Assembly: GCA_029531795.1 (NCBI GenBank)
Contig: JAPEIS010000001.1
Coordinates: 62,001-126,000 of the forward strand
Length of the DNA: 64,000 nucleotides
Source: Sclerotinia nivalis
Lineage: Eukaryota; Ascomycota; Leotiomycetes; Helotiales; Sclerotiniaceae
Direction: 5' to 3'
Shown here: positions 8,314 through 21,600 of the stretch, in pieces
Position numbering within the stretch: position 1 is the stretch's first letter
Layout: each line of letters begins with the position of its first letter
Notes under the pieces: model-generated
Seen by the model: the letters and a program-made list of their open reading frames with translations, nothing else
The model's database searches: none
Told to the model about the DNA's origin: nothing
Made by a program: the position numbers and the translations under genes

Positions 8314-10428
8314 GACCGCGGGCGTCGGAATGAAGAATGAGTATCGACTTCGGGCGGAAAAAGAGGAGTGAGCTGTATCTAACGGACGACGCAAATATCG
8401 AAAATTTGCTTTAATGTTATTCTTCAATTGAGGGGTTTGGTGGCAGGTTTTTGTACTTGTGATTCTGGGATAGTTTCTCATGTTTTGATTTTGAAGTCGT
8501 ATCATTCCATGCAAGGTGGTGAGTTCTGTCGGCGGGCCGTCGATGCTTCATGGTGATTGCTTGGAGATCCAGGAGTTTAGAATGAAAAGAGACTAAGAGA
8601 GGAGTCCCTTACATCGTCTTACCATTGATTTACCCGCTTCCGATTTCACCAGCGCTGGCATGGAGTCAGAATGACCAATTTTATCAAACTGACTTACATT
8701 TTGCTATTGAGAGCGGAAAGACATCCGCAACAAATTCAATCATTGTATCCGTCTGGGCTTTAGCCGGAATTCGATATTTCGAGGGCGAGCCAGTGTGTCC
8801 AGTAGTCCGGACTGCATTTCTATTTTAAGAGACTTTTGAACACTGAAGTGATGTCGAACTTGCACATCATCTGAATCATTTAAATATCTACGCATTTTCA
8901 TGGTATTCATGTTTTATTGTGGACTTGCATATTTGATTATGTGGTTACATCCTTTCAACCATCATAAGTTATACCCACCCAAGACCCCACGGTACCAGGG
9001 TGTCCAATAGTCCGGGCTAGCAGACTAGATATAAGCTTCCAATTGTGACTGGGCAATCACGGATGAGACATCTTTTTTCAAATCTCGGTGAGCCTGGATG
9101 GAATCAATTTTCGAATGTATAGATGACATTGAGGTGGCAGTCGCTGGATTGGAGTTAAATGTGGTGAGCTCCATCGAAATCTGGAGCTATAGCAGATTGG
9201 ATGAGCTAGTGGTGGAAGAAATCCTAGGATGGTGGTGAGACGATATGTAGTGGCACTTTACGAAAAAATGGAGTTGAGCAGAAGTGAGGTGAAATAACTC
9301 ATGATCCCGCTCATGTTTTTCTCAACGGTGATTCGTCTCAAATGCAGCATATCCAATCGCTTTCTTCGTGTATTGTGCGAATTTAACCCTCAAATTGCAT
9401 CGACTCAGTCATGTCAAAGGTAATACATACCAGCTGCTATTTTTTCAATGCTTGAAAGTTCTGTGCAGTGGTTGCAATGGGTGGAAGTTTGATACAATGT
9501 CTCAAATGCTCACAAATAATTTTGAGTTAGATAGATAATGCAACAGCCCATCGATTCATTTACGTAAAAAGAAACTGGTTGTATTTAAAACGGGTAGAAC
9601 CCCGAAATAATAGCTTAGAAGGTTTCTCGTAAAATGTCCTAGCATGTGCAATTAAGTGACACTGGCCATTTCTCAAGATTCATCCAGGATACTAACAATC
9701 TATTCTCACTGAAGAATGTGTGTACCGGTCGTTTACTCTGCAATGGGAGCATTGAACAAGTAACATCAAAAGTTTTGGACTTTCAACCCTGCAATCACTC
9801 ACCACATTTTAACCCAATCCTCTGTTTTGTTTAACCTTAATAGCTCAAGTTAAAAAGCACATGCACTCGCACTGGCAGAGTTAAGAATTGCTGTGAACCA
9901 TAGGAAAATCAATCTTGGAATCCAACGATGCCATTGAAGGTATGATGAGATTGTTGGAATAGAGAGCACGGAGATCGTTCGATGCCGTCTTCAGGTCTGA
10001 TTAGATTTGATTTGGTTCGATTAGATTAGATTAGATTAGATTAGATTTGATGCTGGGCGTGCGCGAAGACCAGGTAACGTATGGTTGAAATCCACCTTGA
10101 GCGAAAGAGCGAAAAAAGAAATTCCTTTCACATCAAACTTGACAATCCCCCTGGCATCAACTTAACCCAAAAGGCTTAACTATCGCCTACGTATCTCTGT
10201 GGATTCTGGAATGAGATATTCATGTCCATTCATCGAATGAGAAGTCGGTTGTTGGTTCGCAAAACAATACCGAAGTACGGAGAACCACTTCGGACTCAAA
10301 ATCTACTCCAGGGAAAGTGCCTGAATGAATTTACACCCTAGACCCTTTTGTGTTTCGTTGGGATATTTCAAATGCTCTTATTGGCGTGACTCATGACAGT
10401 ATATGCATGCGCATCTGATTAGATATGA
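8314..10428. other. Long intergenic region without a supportable gene
   Basis: No frame with family resemblance or coding-like codon use. It contains two copies of a CAGnGTGTCC-rTAGTCCGG motif (8791-8813, 8996-9019) and a TTAGA microsatellite near 10016-10046. The rest looks like ordinary spacer, possibly including long regulatory sequence for the siderophore transporter. Confidence 0.5.
10016..10046. repeat. TTAGA microsatellite
   Basis: About five to six tandem copies of a 5-bp unit (ATTAG/TTAGA), with flanking near-copies (GATTTGATT) extending the pattern on both sides. Upstream of the siderophore transporter; no function suggested. Confidence 0.75.
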
Positions 10429-10440
10429 TTGATAAGATCA
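10429..10440 (+). promoter_or_regulatory. GATA-type site upstream of the siderophore transporter
   Basis: TTGATAAGATCA contains the HGATAR core recognised by fungal GATA factors, including the iron repressor of the SreA/Urbs1 class that controls siderophore genes. It is about 480 bp upstream of the transporter ATG. A single 6-bp core is expected often by chance, so the regulatory role is inference. Confidence 0.3.
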
Positions 10441-10918
10441 AGGCCCCATGCAAAAACTAGGACCAGAGACCAGAGAGGAGAGAGAAGGTTAATTGCTACC
10501 TAAAAGTCGAGTCACCCATGCCCAATTTTATTTGCCGATCTCCTCGACCGTTCCAGTCTAACCACTAGATATCTACATCTACAATTTAATTATATGGGTA
10601 TATACATGCCAAGTTCATCCCCGGCGTTTACGGCTGAAGTAAGCCGTTTATAATTTCCATGCAAGAAATGCCAGCTTGGCAATAGGAAGTGACTTATCAT
10701 GTCATACCGTTGGAACTCGGAAGAGTAATGTCAGCTATTCCTTCAAATTTTTACTTCCACCATTGAGATCTGGAGCGTTCCTCAAATGGCCACCCCATTC
10801 GAAAATATCAGGAATAAATAACCTTCCCCCCCCCATCTCTGTTTTTCTTCTTCAGTCGCTTCTCTTTCCACCTCTCTTAATTCTTAATTGTTGGTTTTCC
10901 ACCATCGGTAGTCACATC

Positions 10919-12958
10919 ATGAGGTTTCGATTGAATCATCTCGTCCCAAATGAGGTACCCGTCGCTGAAGAGCCAGCTCAAACCTCATCTGCGGATGAAG
11001 AGAAAGTGCCCGCAACCACAGCCAATGCGCTCCAAGTAAATGATGACTTTATCACGAACAAAGAATTTCAACATGGAGTCCAAGCAGCTGAGGCTATTAC
11101 TCAAATGTGGACTAAAAATCATTTGATTTTGGCTTATGTCCTGTTAGTATAAAATCTTCGCAATTTAAACGCCTTTGGATGTCGAATCGTTTCACTGACG
11201 GTTTATGATTTAGTATCTGGATCATTGAATTCATGTTGACATTCGCCTCCGGATTAACTGGCACACTTACACCGTATGTAACCTCCTCTTTCGAAGCTCA
11301 CTCCCTCACAGCAACAACCTCCATCATCTCTGGTCTCATAGCCGGTCTCATCAAACTACCATATGCAAAGGTTATGGATATCTGGGGTCGTCCTCAAGCG
11401 TTCTGTATTATGGTCGCTTCGTGGACCCTTGGTATGATCATGATGGCGGGATGTAATGACGTCAAAACATATTGCGCAGCTCAAGTTTTCTACAGCGTTG
11501 GATACAATGGTATTGATTTTACGCTTACAATTTTCATCGCTGATACCACACAACTAAAAAACCGGGCCTGGTGGATTGCTTTCTCAGCTTCGCCATGGAT
11601 TGTAACTGTATGGGCAACAGGGCCTGCTGCCCAAAGTGTTTTGAGCACGATTGGATTTAGATGGGGTTTTGGTATTTGGGTTATCATTCTCCCAATTATC
11701 TGTGCGCCTTTATTCGGGCTTTTCTATTTCTATCAGAAAAAAGCTGAAAAGCAAGGGTTGATTCAGAAGATCGATAGTGGGCGTACCTGGACTGAGTCAT
11801 TCCTCTATTATTGCAGGGAGTTTGATGTCATTGGCCTGCTGTTGATCGCTACTGGTTTGGCTCTGTTCCTACTTACATTTAGCTTGTACAGCTATCAGAA
11901 GGGCGAGTGGAAGTCTCCATTGATTATTTGCTTCATCATATTTGGTGGACTCTTCATAATTGCTTTCGCTTTGTACGAAATCTATGTTGCGCCTGTGACG
12001 TTCATTCCTTGGGCTTTGATGAAGGGTCGTACAGTGTTTTTCACTTATTCCATGGTTGCCAGTCTTTACTGCGGTATGTGTCTCCCATTATTCCTACCTA
12101 CTTCATAGAATCAGTGGCCCCAATAGTCCGGGTTGATTTGAACTTTCCCAAGATCTGAACATATGTATCGATCGAAACTTCAAACGTCCCTATTTTCGGC
12201 CTGCAGTTCGTACTTTTGGAAACCTGGTATAGAATCAATAAGAGAAACAAACCGCTGACACTTAAATAGCATGGTACATATGGGATTCTTATTTCTACTC
12301 CATGCTCATAGTCGTCTTCAACCAATCAATCACCCACGCTAGCTACATCTCCAATATCTACACCATTGGATCCTGTTTCTGGTCACTAGTTGTTGGAGTT
12401 GTGATTAGATATAATGGCCGCCTCAAGTGGTTGGCTATGTATTTCGGTGTACCTGTTACAATTCTCGCTGTCGGTCTCATGATCAAATTCCGTCAGCCCG
12501 ATACCAGCATTGGATATATAGTAATGACTCAAATATTCATTGCATTCGGTGGTGGAACTTTAGTCATGTGCGAGCAAATGACCGTCATAGCCGTGTCCTC
12601 CCACCAACACATTCCCGCTGTTCTTGCCATGGAAGCTATGATTGCCAGTATTAGTAGTGCCATCGGGTCTACCATTGCCGCTGCGCTGTGGACAGGAATA
12701 TTCCCGGTTAAGCTTGCTGAGCTTCTGCCTCCATCCGCTCAAGTCGACTTCAAAACTATCTATGGCAGTCTGACAGTACAGTCAAGTTATCCGATTGGAA
12801 GTGAGACGAGAACTGCGATCAACCAAGCTTATGGTGATGCTCAAAAGCTGATGTTGATTTGTGCTACTTGCCTTTACTCAGTTACTCTTGTTTCGACAAT
12901 GCTCTGGAGGGATATCAACGTCAAAGAAATTAAACAGATTAAGGGCCGTATCTGGTGA
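10919..12958 (+). CDS. Siderophore-iron transporter, MFS family (SIT/ARN type)
   Basis: Three exons: 10919-11142, 11214-12073 and 12270-12958. They join in frame to 590 residues, the usual size for proton-coupled siderophore importers of the plasma membrane. The first ~70 residues are hydrophilic and cytosolic (VPVAEEPAQTSSADEEKV). They are followed by about a dozen hydrophobic segments starting at LIWIIEFMLTFASGLTG. Family marks are KVMDIWGRPQAF after TM2-3, VFYSVGYNGIDF, the splice-restored segment CAWYIWDSYFYSML, and PSSAQ...YPIGSETRTAINQAYGDAQK near the C-terminus, all as in MirB/Sit1/Arn-like proteins. Intron 1 is 71 nt, intron 2 is 196 nt with CTGAC before its acceptor; intron 2 carries a dispersed motif described elsewhere. 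Which siderophore it carries cannot be told from sequence. Confidence 0.88.
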
Positions 12959-13614
12959 TGAAATAATTGAAGGAACTTTGAGGACCTAGGTACGCCTCAT
13001 AGCAGCACTCCTCACTGTCCCAGTTCAGGATTGACAATATGGTCTGTTAGGGTTATTAGATATAGGAAATCCATCACAGTTCAGACTCGAAGTACCTTGA
13101 TACTTAATAATATTTTCCAATGATCCGATTAAATGTCACAATGATAAAGCTTTGTAGGCTTAGATGCTTAGAATCAAATCTTAGTGTGGGATTCATCCAT
13201 TGAGTGGTAGATTCATACTAGAGATCAGAAGATAGGCTGCAAAAGAGTAGTGTTTTTGTAGCTCCCCAATATTCATTTTCCTCGGGTGGCGCGCCGCTCT
13301 GCTTTGAATCTCGGGGTTGAGTCAAAAAGTTTGACAGAGTACTGTCATTTCAAAGCACAGGAAGATATTCAAGAGGCTTGGCAATCATCATAAGGGGTAA
13401 ATTAGACCGGAAGGCACAAAGAAGTAATCAGAGGTGAAAATTGATGACCGTTATAAAACATGATAAAAACCAAATAATTATTAATACCGCATGATCTTTC
13501 CAGATTAATCTAATGACTAATGCAAATCGGAATTCAGTAATTCCTTCCCGAAGACCTTGCCTGACTCGGATACAATCCCGTATCAAAAGTAGTAACAACC
13601 AGGCTGGTCCACAA
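12959..13614. other. Intergenic region between convergent genes
   Basis: Contains 3' flanks of the transporter and the J-domain gene. No supportable gene seen. Confidence 0.5.
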
Positions 13615-14514
13615 TTAGGTTTTCTTCATGAATTGCTTTGTGTCAAAGCAATGTTGACAAAGACCCAAGGCACAATATGGGCATGTATATTGTATCATAC
13701 TTCTCTTCCGACCACAACTCAAGCACTTGAACTTTCTCTTCATTTGTTCCTTTGGCCAAAAAGAGCAATGTTCACAACATGCCTGCTTCTCAGCATCGGT
13801 GACACAAGCATTCGCAGCAAATATATTCTCCATCTTCAGTCTTGATTGCGTTTCAGCCTCTTGTTTACTTGCTGCTGCAGCATCCTCCATCGCCTTGGCT
13901 TCGGCCACACGTTTGGCTTGTTCGGCAGCTTCTCGCTGGGATTTTTCGAGTCGAGCAGCGGCTCGGTCAGCTTTCTCTTCTCTCATGCGAGCCTCACGTC
14001 GTCGGCGCTCTGTCTCTGTCTCGAATTGGGCATATTGAAAAGGGCTGGGTCCCGAGGATGCTCGAGAAAAGAACATCCGAAAGATATGATTGAACATCAT
14101 CTCATCCATCTCATCATCCTCATCCTCATAGTATTCTTGAGGGCGATTCTGTTGCCTTGCTCCACTCCCAAATGGACTAAAAGGTATTGGGTGATCGTAT
14201 GCTTTGCGTTGGCGCTCATCGGAGAGTATTTCGTACGCAGCTTGAACCTAGACGCGAAGCACTTCAAGTTAGCACAATAATCTGAATAATCGTCATGAGC
14301 TAATCGGACTGGAGTCTGTGCCATCCAACACACCGATCATGACACGCTTGTAAATCACCTTTTGGAACTTGGCAGTGGCATCCGCATTATCCAAATTTTT
14401 ATCGGGATGATGAACTCTTGCGAGTCTTCGATATGAAGCCGTGATATCTTGTGCGGAAGCATCTCTAGTGACCTCGAGAGCCTCGTAAAGATCGAAGTCT
14501 GGGAACGAAGGCAT
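13615..14514 (-). CDS. J-domain (DnaJ/Hsp40) protein with C-terminal Cys-rich segment
   Basis: Two exons (14359-14514 and 13615-14247) separated by a 111-nt intron with a CTAAC branch site give 262 residues. The N-terminus is a J domain: DLYEALEV...ITASYRRLARVHHPDKN with the HPD tripeptide at residues 36-38. It is completed across the splice by KFQKVQAAYEILSDERQRKAYD. A long Arg/Glu/Ala helix follows (ERRRREARMREEKADRAAARLEKSQ). The last ~60 residues hold cysteine pairs (CCEHC, CLSC, CPYC, CQHC) that could form a zinc-binding module. There is no Gly/Phe region or DnaJ C-terminal domain, so it is a class C type J-protein that would stimulate an Hsp70 ATPase. Client and location are unknown. 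Confidence 0.82.
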
Positions 14515-15658
14515 TGTGTTTGACCAAATGTCCGTCGCCCGTTGTAGGTCAAAACTGGAGTACTTTGGTGGAATAAATTTTTCTGAGAGAGAGTGGTTGT
14601 ACTCGATGTTGAAGATTAATTAAGTTAATAGAAAGATAGTTAAAAGACAGACTATTAGCAGCACAAGTAAAGGACTGAACGAGCCAAAGATAAAATATCA
14701 AGCAGGCCGGGTTTCGAAGAAACTTGAGGAGAATTTGTTGTTTGCTACCTCCATCCAATATGCATATGCTCGATGAAGGGAACATTATCTGATTGGTAGC
14801 TTTCCAATTTTCTTTTTGTAGCGGATTGAATAATGAAGAAAGTAGTGAATACTTGGATTGGCTTGAGAATGTAGGAAAAAAGAAATAAAAATCATGTTTC
14901 CGTGATTAATTGATAGTGAGAGTGAATCCTTTCTTTAAGAAGTATTCAAAGGCATTTTGATATCTGAGCCGATGAGAAAGAGAACGCGCATCTCTACCAC
15001 CAAGAAATGAGATACCATCACTATTGTTCTAAACGAAATTGAACCTTCTTCCAAAACTCGCTCAAAGTTATTTATAGTATTTACTCATATATATGATAAT
15101 CTTATTTCCACTCAATGTTTCCCCCCGATTGGGGACGCGCCTCAACTTTTTGGGTCTTTGGTGTTGTCACGCAACAACAAAGTCACCCCCCGACTTGTTT
15201 TCCCACCTCTCTCATAGTTTACACTCAGATTCCACGATCAGTACATTAAACAACGACGACATACCAACAAATATTGGCCATTTGCTGATACCCATCCATG
15301 CAATCAACTAAAACTATATTCCTAGAAATCTACATACCAACTAACAACCAGTCTAGCTATGAACCGTTTTAAAAACCCGACGCCTGACACCCCAACCCAG
15401 GTCTCTTGTGAAGGTACCAATGGACAGCTGTCAAGATCTTCTAATATGGATTGAAAACCAGCTGTCTCTATGTACAAAAGTATTAGGCATATCTCCCTTC
15501 CTTCGCTCCACTTTATATTCCAGATATGACCACCCTATAAAGTGCTACATATCGCAAATTCCCATTCCTAGACGCCCTGGCCATCCATCATATAGCAATT
15601 TGCATGCAAGATATTCACGCTTGTTCGCTAAAATCCATCTATCATTTGCCCGAAGTAT
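14515..15658. other. Intergenic region
   Basis: Promoter side of the J-domain gene and 3' side of the TOR gene. Short frames only; nothing recognisable. Confidence 0.5.
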
Positions 15659-18600
15659 CTACCAGAAACTACACCAACCAATATAGTGTTGGCAAAGATT
15701 CTCCAACTTTGTCGCCTCAATCAACAACTTATCAACTTGTTGAATATATGGTAATTCCTCCTCTGGCTTAAAGTCATGACCTGTCAACTTCTCCTTGACA
15801 CGGACCAGTACCTGAACAGCCCTCGTGTTTTGGTTTTCATGTGCCTCCATATCCTGTGAACCTTGTGTCGTGGAATTTGTTCTTGCGCGAGGACGTGAAG
15901 CTGGTGGTCCGCCTGGAGCTGCTATAGGATCTCCAACGTCGGCAGTTAACGCCGAAGGAGGAACATTTCCATCCATTATTGAGGGTCTACGGACTTGGGA
16001 CGAGATTATGGATTCACGGCGCTCGGAGCGGAAATTAGGTCCTACGGGTGAAGCTTCGCCATTCAAACGCCAATTGAGAAGAGGATCATGGATGAACTAA
16101 ATTATTAGCAATGGATCTAGACGGTGGAGTCGGACAAAACTTACAGCCTCAAGAACAGCCATCAAAGACTCCTTGTTCTCTCTCAACACTCTCATCACAT
16201 TCTCGCAAGTAATTCTAAAGCTTCCTTCAATATTGCTTACTTCCATGGCATAGGTCAACATCCTAGTCAATCTGAATGGAACCCGTTCTGGATACTTTTC
16301 ACGAGTCATAGCAACTTCGAAACAATCTCCAAAATCGATGTGAACAATGTTACCAGTAATTCGATCAAGCATCAAATTCGAAGGATGACGATCACCAAGA
16401 CCAAGAATATATCCGACCATTGACATCACCCCCAATGATCGAGTATAGTTTGTACGTCTTTCGAGCCAGGATTCAGAACTCTTGCTCTTTAACCAGAGAA
16501 CACGATAAAGATCTTGTCCAGTTGTGTTGTCGAGAGCATAACCGAAGACTTCAACCTTTTGCATGAGGGTAAGATTGTCGTAATCAGGAGCCATCTGTAG
16601 CATAATACGGTGCTCAATGTTGAGTAATATCTTCCTACTTTCTCTGTACTCCCGAATAAGGACATGTAAAGTGTCACTGTTAGGAACCCAACCAAGAAGA
16701 CCAGAATTCTGAGACAATGGGATAGCGGGATATCGTTGAATGTTAAGATGACGTTTGTAAGACTCTGAATCGCTGGTAAGTAATGTGTTGCAAAGACCAA
16801 ACAATTGCATAACACGTTCATCTTGACGAATATCTTCATGTCCCTTAAGACAAAAGACATAGGCATTACCGTCACTTCCCTTGAGACTAAGCTTTCTTGG
16901 ACGTTGCTTGGAGGAGATAACACTGAAGTTGCTCTCAAAATTGACGATCGATATGATACGCTTGCCACTTTGATAAGTTCCAGGAACAGCCAGCTCCAAA
17001 TCATGAGCATTAAGAAGCTTTGGAGATACGTAAGCCAGCTCAAGATTATTAAGCTGCGGTAGCTGGCGTGCGATTCTTCTGAAAACTTGATAGTACAAAT
17101 CCCAAGCTTGATTGATGTCTCCGAGATCCTTCGTTCTTTGGTAAGTGATACACCATTCTCGAGCTTCTTGAAGATCACGGCCGAATGTTTGGGCGAAAGA
17201 AATTTCTCGTAAGGTCTCAGGTCCGTTGTCGAGCATATCGTGTAAAGGTGCGAGTGTATTGAACATGCCCTCGATATTATGGTCACCAAAGTAAAGTCTG
17301 GATGCCTCTTCAAGACCTTCATGCCATTGCTCATGCCATAATACTGCCACGCGAATCAACTCTTTGCTGACCAAATCTGCTTGATCCACCAATTTTGGAC
17401 TGTGTTGGCGCATGCTATCCATGATTTGCATCGCAGACCGTGAGCGACGTGTATTGGGTGCTGACTTCATGGCGACAGTCAATGGATAGACAAGTGCCTG
17501 TGGATGAGCTCTTCCGACATCCGCGAGCAGATTATGAATGGAAGCACGGACACGAGCATTTGGTTGGTTGATGCGTGCAATAAGTTGAGGAATGACTTCC
17601 AACCAAGTATCAACGCTAACTGAAGAGAACCCTTCAGTAACGGCTTGATTGACTTCTACGTGTCCACCATGGGCGAACCAGAGTGTAAGAAGACGCAATG
17701 TATCTTGTAAAGAACTTCCCTGCGAGAGAGCGATTGACTTGAAGAAGCCACGAACAGCAGGAACGACGTGATCAATGACGGCATTAGCAGGTAAATTATG
17801 CCAGTCATTTCCTAGTTCTGTTTGAATGGACTGAACAATCTCAAAGTTTGCCAAAGCCCAAGCATGCCACGCCTTGTACCACTGTGGATTAAAGTGAGTG
17901 GCAGCTTTATATGAGGCGAGAACATCATTGACGTTATCGTATTGCCAATTACCTTTCTTCTGGGCAACCTGCCATTCACCTTGTTTAAGGCAACATCTAG
18001 CGAGAAGTGTGGTATGGTCAGCCAAGCCCTTTGCTGTTAGCAGACTCTGAGCATTTGCTCCCAGACCATTAGGGTAACCATTCCCATTCATCATTACTCC
18101 GTTAGTACCATTATGACCATTCATAGCATGTATGTCATTCGCAACACCTCCTTGGGTTGCCATCTGTGCTTGCTGCAGTTTCTCTGCCAGCCCAGATGTG
18201 AATATTTTCAGAGCCTCCAATGCTTGAGATTGCTTGCCGACCGCCCAGTGAAATTTCAAGATAGCATACTGAACAGGAGCTTCAATATGTTTATTTGAAA
18301 CTTTCAGCCGTCGTTCTCCATTAGCACTCTCGACAATTTGAGGTAACACCACATCCAAGCTCTCATCTCCACCCATCAAAGTCTTGAGATGCTTTTCGGC
18401 TAAGCCCATACGCCCTGATTTTCTGCATAGGTTCGCGAATTTTATGGACATCTGCATGTTCTCCATCGGAGTTATGACCAAGGCTCTTAACTTCAACATT
18501 CTTTGCCAAACCTCAACATTTCGTTGACATCCGAGCAAACGAGTCTCCCAAGTTCGGCGCATAACTTCTTGCTTTTTAGGATTGTTGTTGCTTTGCTTAT

Positions 18601-21600
18601 AAATGCTTAGCTCTTCCAATTCTGCAAGCATCTGTACACGAACGACGACCGTGTAGGCTCGGTTATAAGACTCGCTGACCAAAGCACTCAATTCGGTATC
18701 CAGCCCTTCTCTCGCCTTTTGGACAAAGAGTGCAGCCTCTCGGAATTGATTACGATGTAAGGCAAGAATTGCTCCAAAGAATGACCGATCTGGTGTGTGA
18801 CTCTTCATGACACTGAGGTAATCGTCCATAAGATCCCATTTTCTGAGACCCCAAGCAGCTGCTGTAGCCAAAGGTGCAATAGCTCGCTTGATTTCCAGTG
18901 AAGAGGTATGCCATTTGTCCTCAGCTAAAGCCGATAGTGATTCCCACTCTCCCAAGGCATGAAGACATCTCATTTTACCCATGATGACGTCAAAAGTCTC
19001 TGCTTGATCAGGGAAATCTTCCTCGCGTCTTTTATAAAATTCAAGAGCCTCTTCCCATCTCTCAAGCTTTTCGAACCAAGTCTCTCGTAATGTGATACCG
19101 TCCTTGTAAAGTTGCGCTTTTCGTAGGATACCAATTGCGGCATCATACTGCTGTAATTGGTTATTGATTTGAATCAATGCCTCAACAGCTCCACTAGTTT
19201 GGTCTTGACAGAATTCCAACTCCTTGTAGTGAAGAGCCTTGGCCCAGGCATGGCATCTACCAGCCTCTCGTCCTAGAACTCGTATGTCGATTGGCAAAGC
19301 CTTATCGTCATGCTCCATGAATTCTGCAAGGTTGAGTAAGATACCCAAGAGATCAGGAGTGACGTGAGGAGATTTGATTGCCATTTCAATGTTTTGGATC
19401 AAGTCATCTTGATAACCTTCAAATAGCTCTCCCCAACATGAAACAAAAGCAGAATTGAATAGTTCTCTTGCGAGGGGCGGGTATACTGAAGCTAGTTGAG
19501 CACATGATCGAAGTGCATGATTCGGTGATTCCAATAAGACAGCGGCACTAAATTTGCGCATCCATTCCTGCCAATCCTCCTTTGTGGATTTTCCTGTTGC
19601 ATCCCAAGCTGCCTTTAAATGAACCGGATTGCTATCCAATTTCTTATTAGAGACATCGGAGAAGTCGACTTCATCAGATTGATTCAAGTACCGTTCCTCG
19701 GCGCTCAAATCTTGTGGTAGAGCTTCACCTTTTTGAAGTTTACTAACCAAGAGTTCGTAATTTTGATGCTGGATTTGATGGCTGTTAAGAACCTTGTTGA
19801 TTGTGCCGGCGAAATGTAAGTAGTCTCTTCCGAGCTGGAAGATCAGTGCGCAAAGTGTATCGAGCGATGCCAATCTCAAAGAGCTGTCGCTACCAGCCAA
19901 GACCCTCGAAAGAGGGTGAATGATTTTTGAGGCATAGTCATTGAGATTAACATGTCTTGAAATCTTACCGATAGTTTCAATGGCAGCCTTTCGAATAAAT
20001 GAAGGTTGCTGTGGCTTTTCGAACACGCTCACGATAACAGGTACGATCAGGTGCATGTACTCCTCAGCACTAGAACCGAACACCAGAAAAGCATGTAAAA
20101 CACGCTCTGAAGGAAGGCGTCTGGTGGAAGTATCCTTTTCGAGTACGCCCAACATAAGCGGCAATAGCCCCGCTAGGTAAATCTTGAACTCGCCTTCTAG
20201 AGATCTTGAAATAGCCTCGACAAGTTGAAGTATGTTAGCTTGAAGTGGTGCAGACGTATTCCAGAATTCTTGAAGCACCAACACAATCTCTGGTAAGTAA
20301 TTACGGATATGTTGTCGGACGATGGTCACCAAGAGGCTCAATTGGCTGAAGTATGACTCCAGACGATTTACGGGAGAAGTTCGAATGACCGACAAAAATG
20401 CCGGAATAATCTTGTCGAGAAAGGAGACGCATTCTAAACCTAGAGTCCTAAAAATTGACATAATTGCCTCGATGACCATGGCGTGGTGTTGATTGAGAGA
20501 TGGGTCCTTCAAAATGTTGAGAAGAGCATTAATCACGACAGTGGGGAAGTATTCCTTGTTCGAAGGTGTAAGACCTGTCATCATAAGAGATATATCCGTC
20601 ATTTGGTTTGACTCCAAACGTAATTGCATCTCTGGAGATCGCTCTTCAACTTGTTGATGTCGATACGGGTCCAGAGCACCAAGAATACCCATTAATTTGA
20701 TAGTCTCTTGTCGTAATGGTCCTCTCTGCGGTTCTCCCCGAATGATGTTTTGCAAAATCTCCAAAAGTCGGGGATATTCCAAATAAGGCTTAATGACATA
20801 ACCTGAATTGCTTGCCAGTTGACCTAAAGTTCGTAAAGAAGCTTCTCGCTTAGCAGAAGAGCTCTGATCCTGCAAAGCTTCGATAATTATTGGCATGAGC
20901 TGCTTGATATATGGAATCATACCCTCTCCTCCGACACACGCAAGTTCACCGATAGCTTTCATGATAGTAGCAGCCACCGCCGGACTAGGATCACGAGCTT
21001 TGGGTAATAGAACAGCAATCATAGGATCAACGTAAGGTTTGATCAACTTCTGTGAATTCTGAACGAGGAGACTAAGGAGTTTTGCACTTTCTTCCTTGTT
21101 CCTCGCTACATCAGAAAACTCAAGTTCTGTGAGCATTTGAATGAGAACCTTTCGTAAAGAGGGAATGACATATGCGGGATTAACATGCGTCAAACGACCT
21201 ATGATTGCGATAGCAACTTCACGGATTTGGAATACCTCATCATTCAAAGCAAAGAACAGAGTTCGAATATTCTCTGCTTTGGCAAGATGTCGATCGAATC
21301 GTTCATCTAGGGCTGCCAAAACAACTCTTCGGATGCTAGGATCCGGATCTCCAACTCCGACTGTGAGCAACTTCTCAATAACTTCGCTGACAACCTGAAT
21401 TGCGTGGTGACTCGTTTGATTGACAATAGGGTCTCGGACATAAAGCTGACAGCAAGTCAATGCAGCCGCCTCTCTGATTTCCGGATTTTCGTCTTCGACA
21501 TACTTGATGGCAACATCACGCACAAATTCATTTAGTACGTGCCCGGAAAAGTCAAAGCTGCCCAGAGTATTAAGAGCGAGCTTGATTTCACTTTGTCGGT

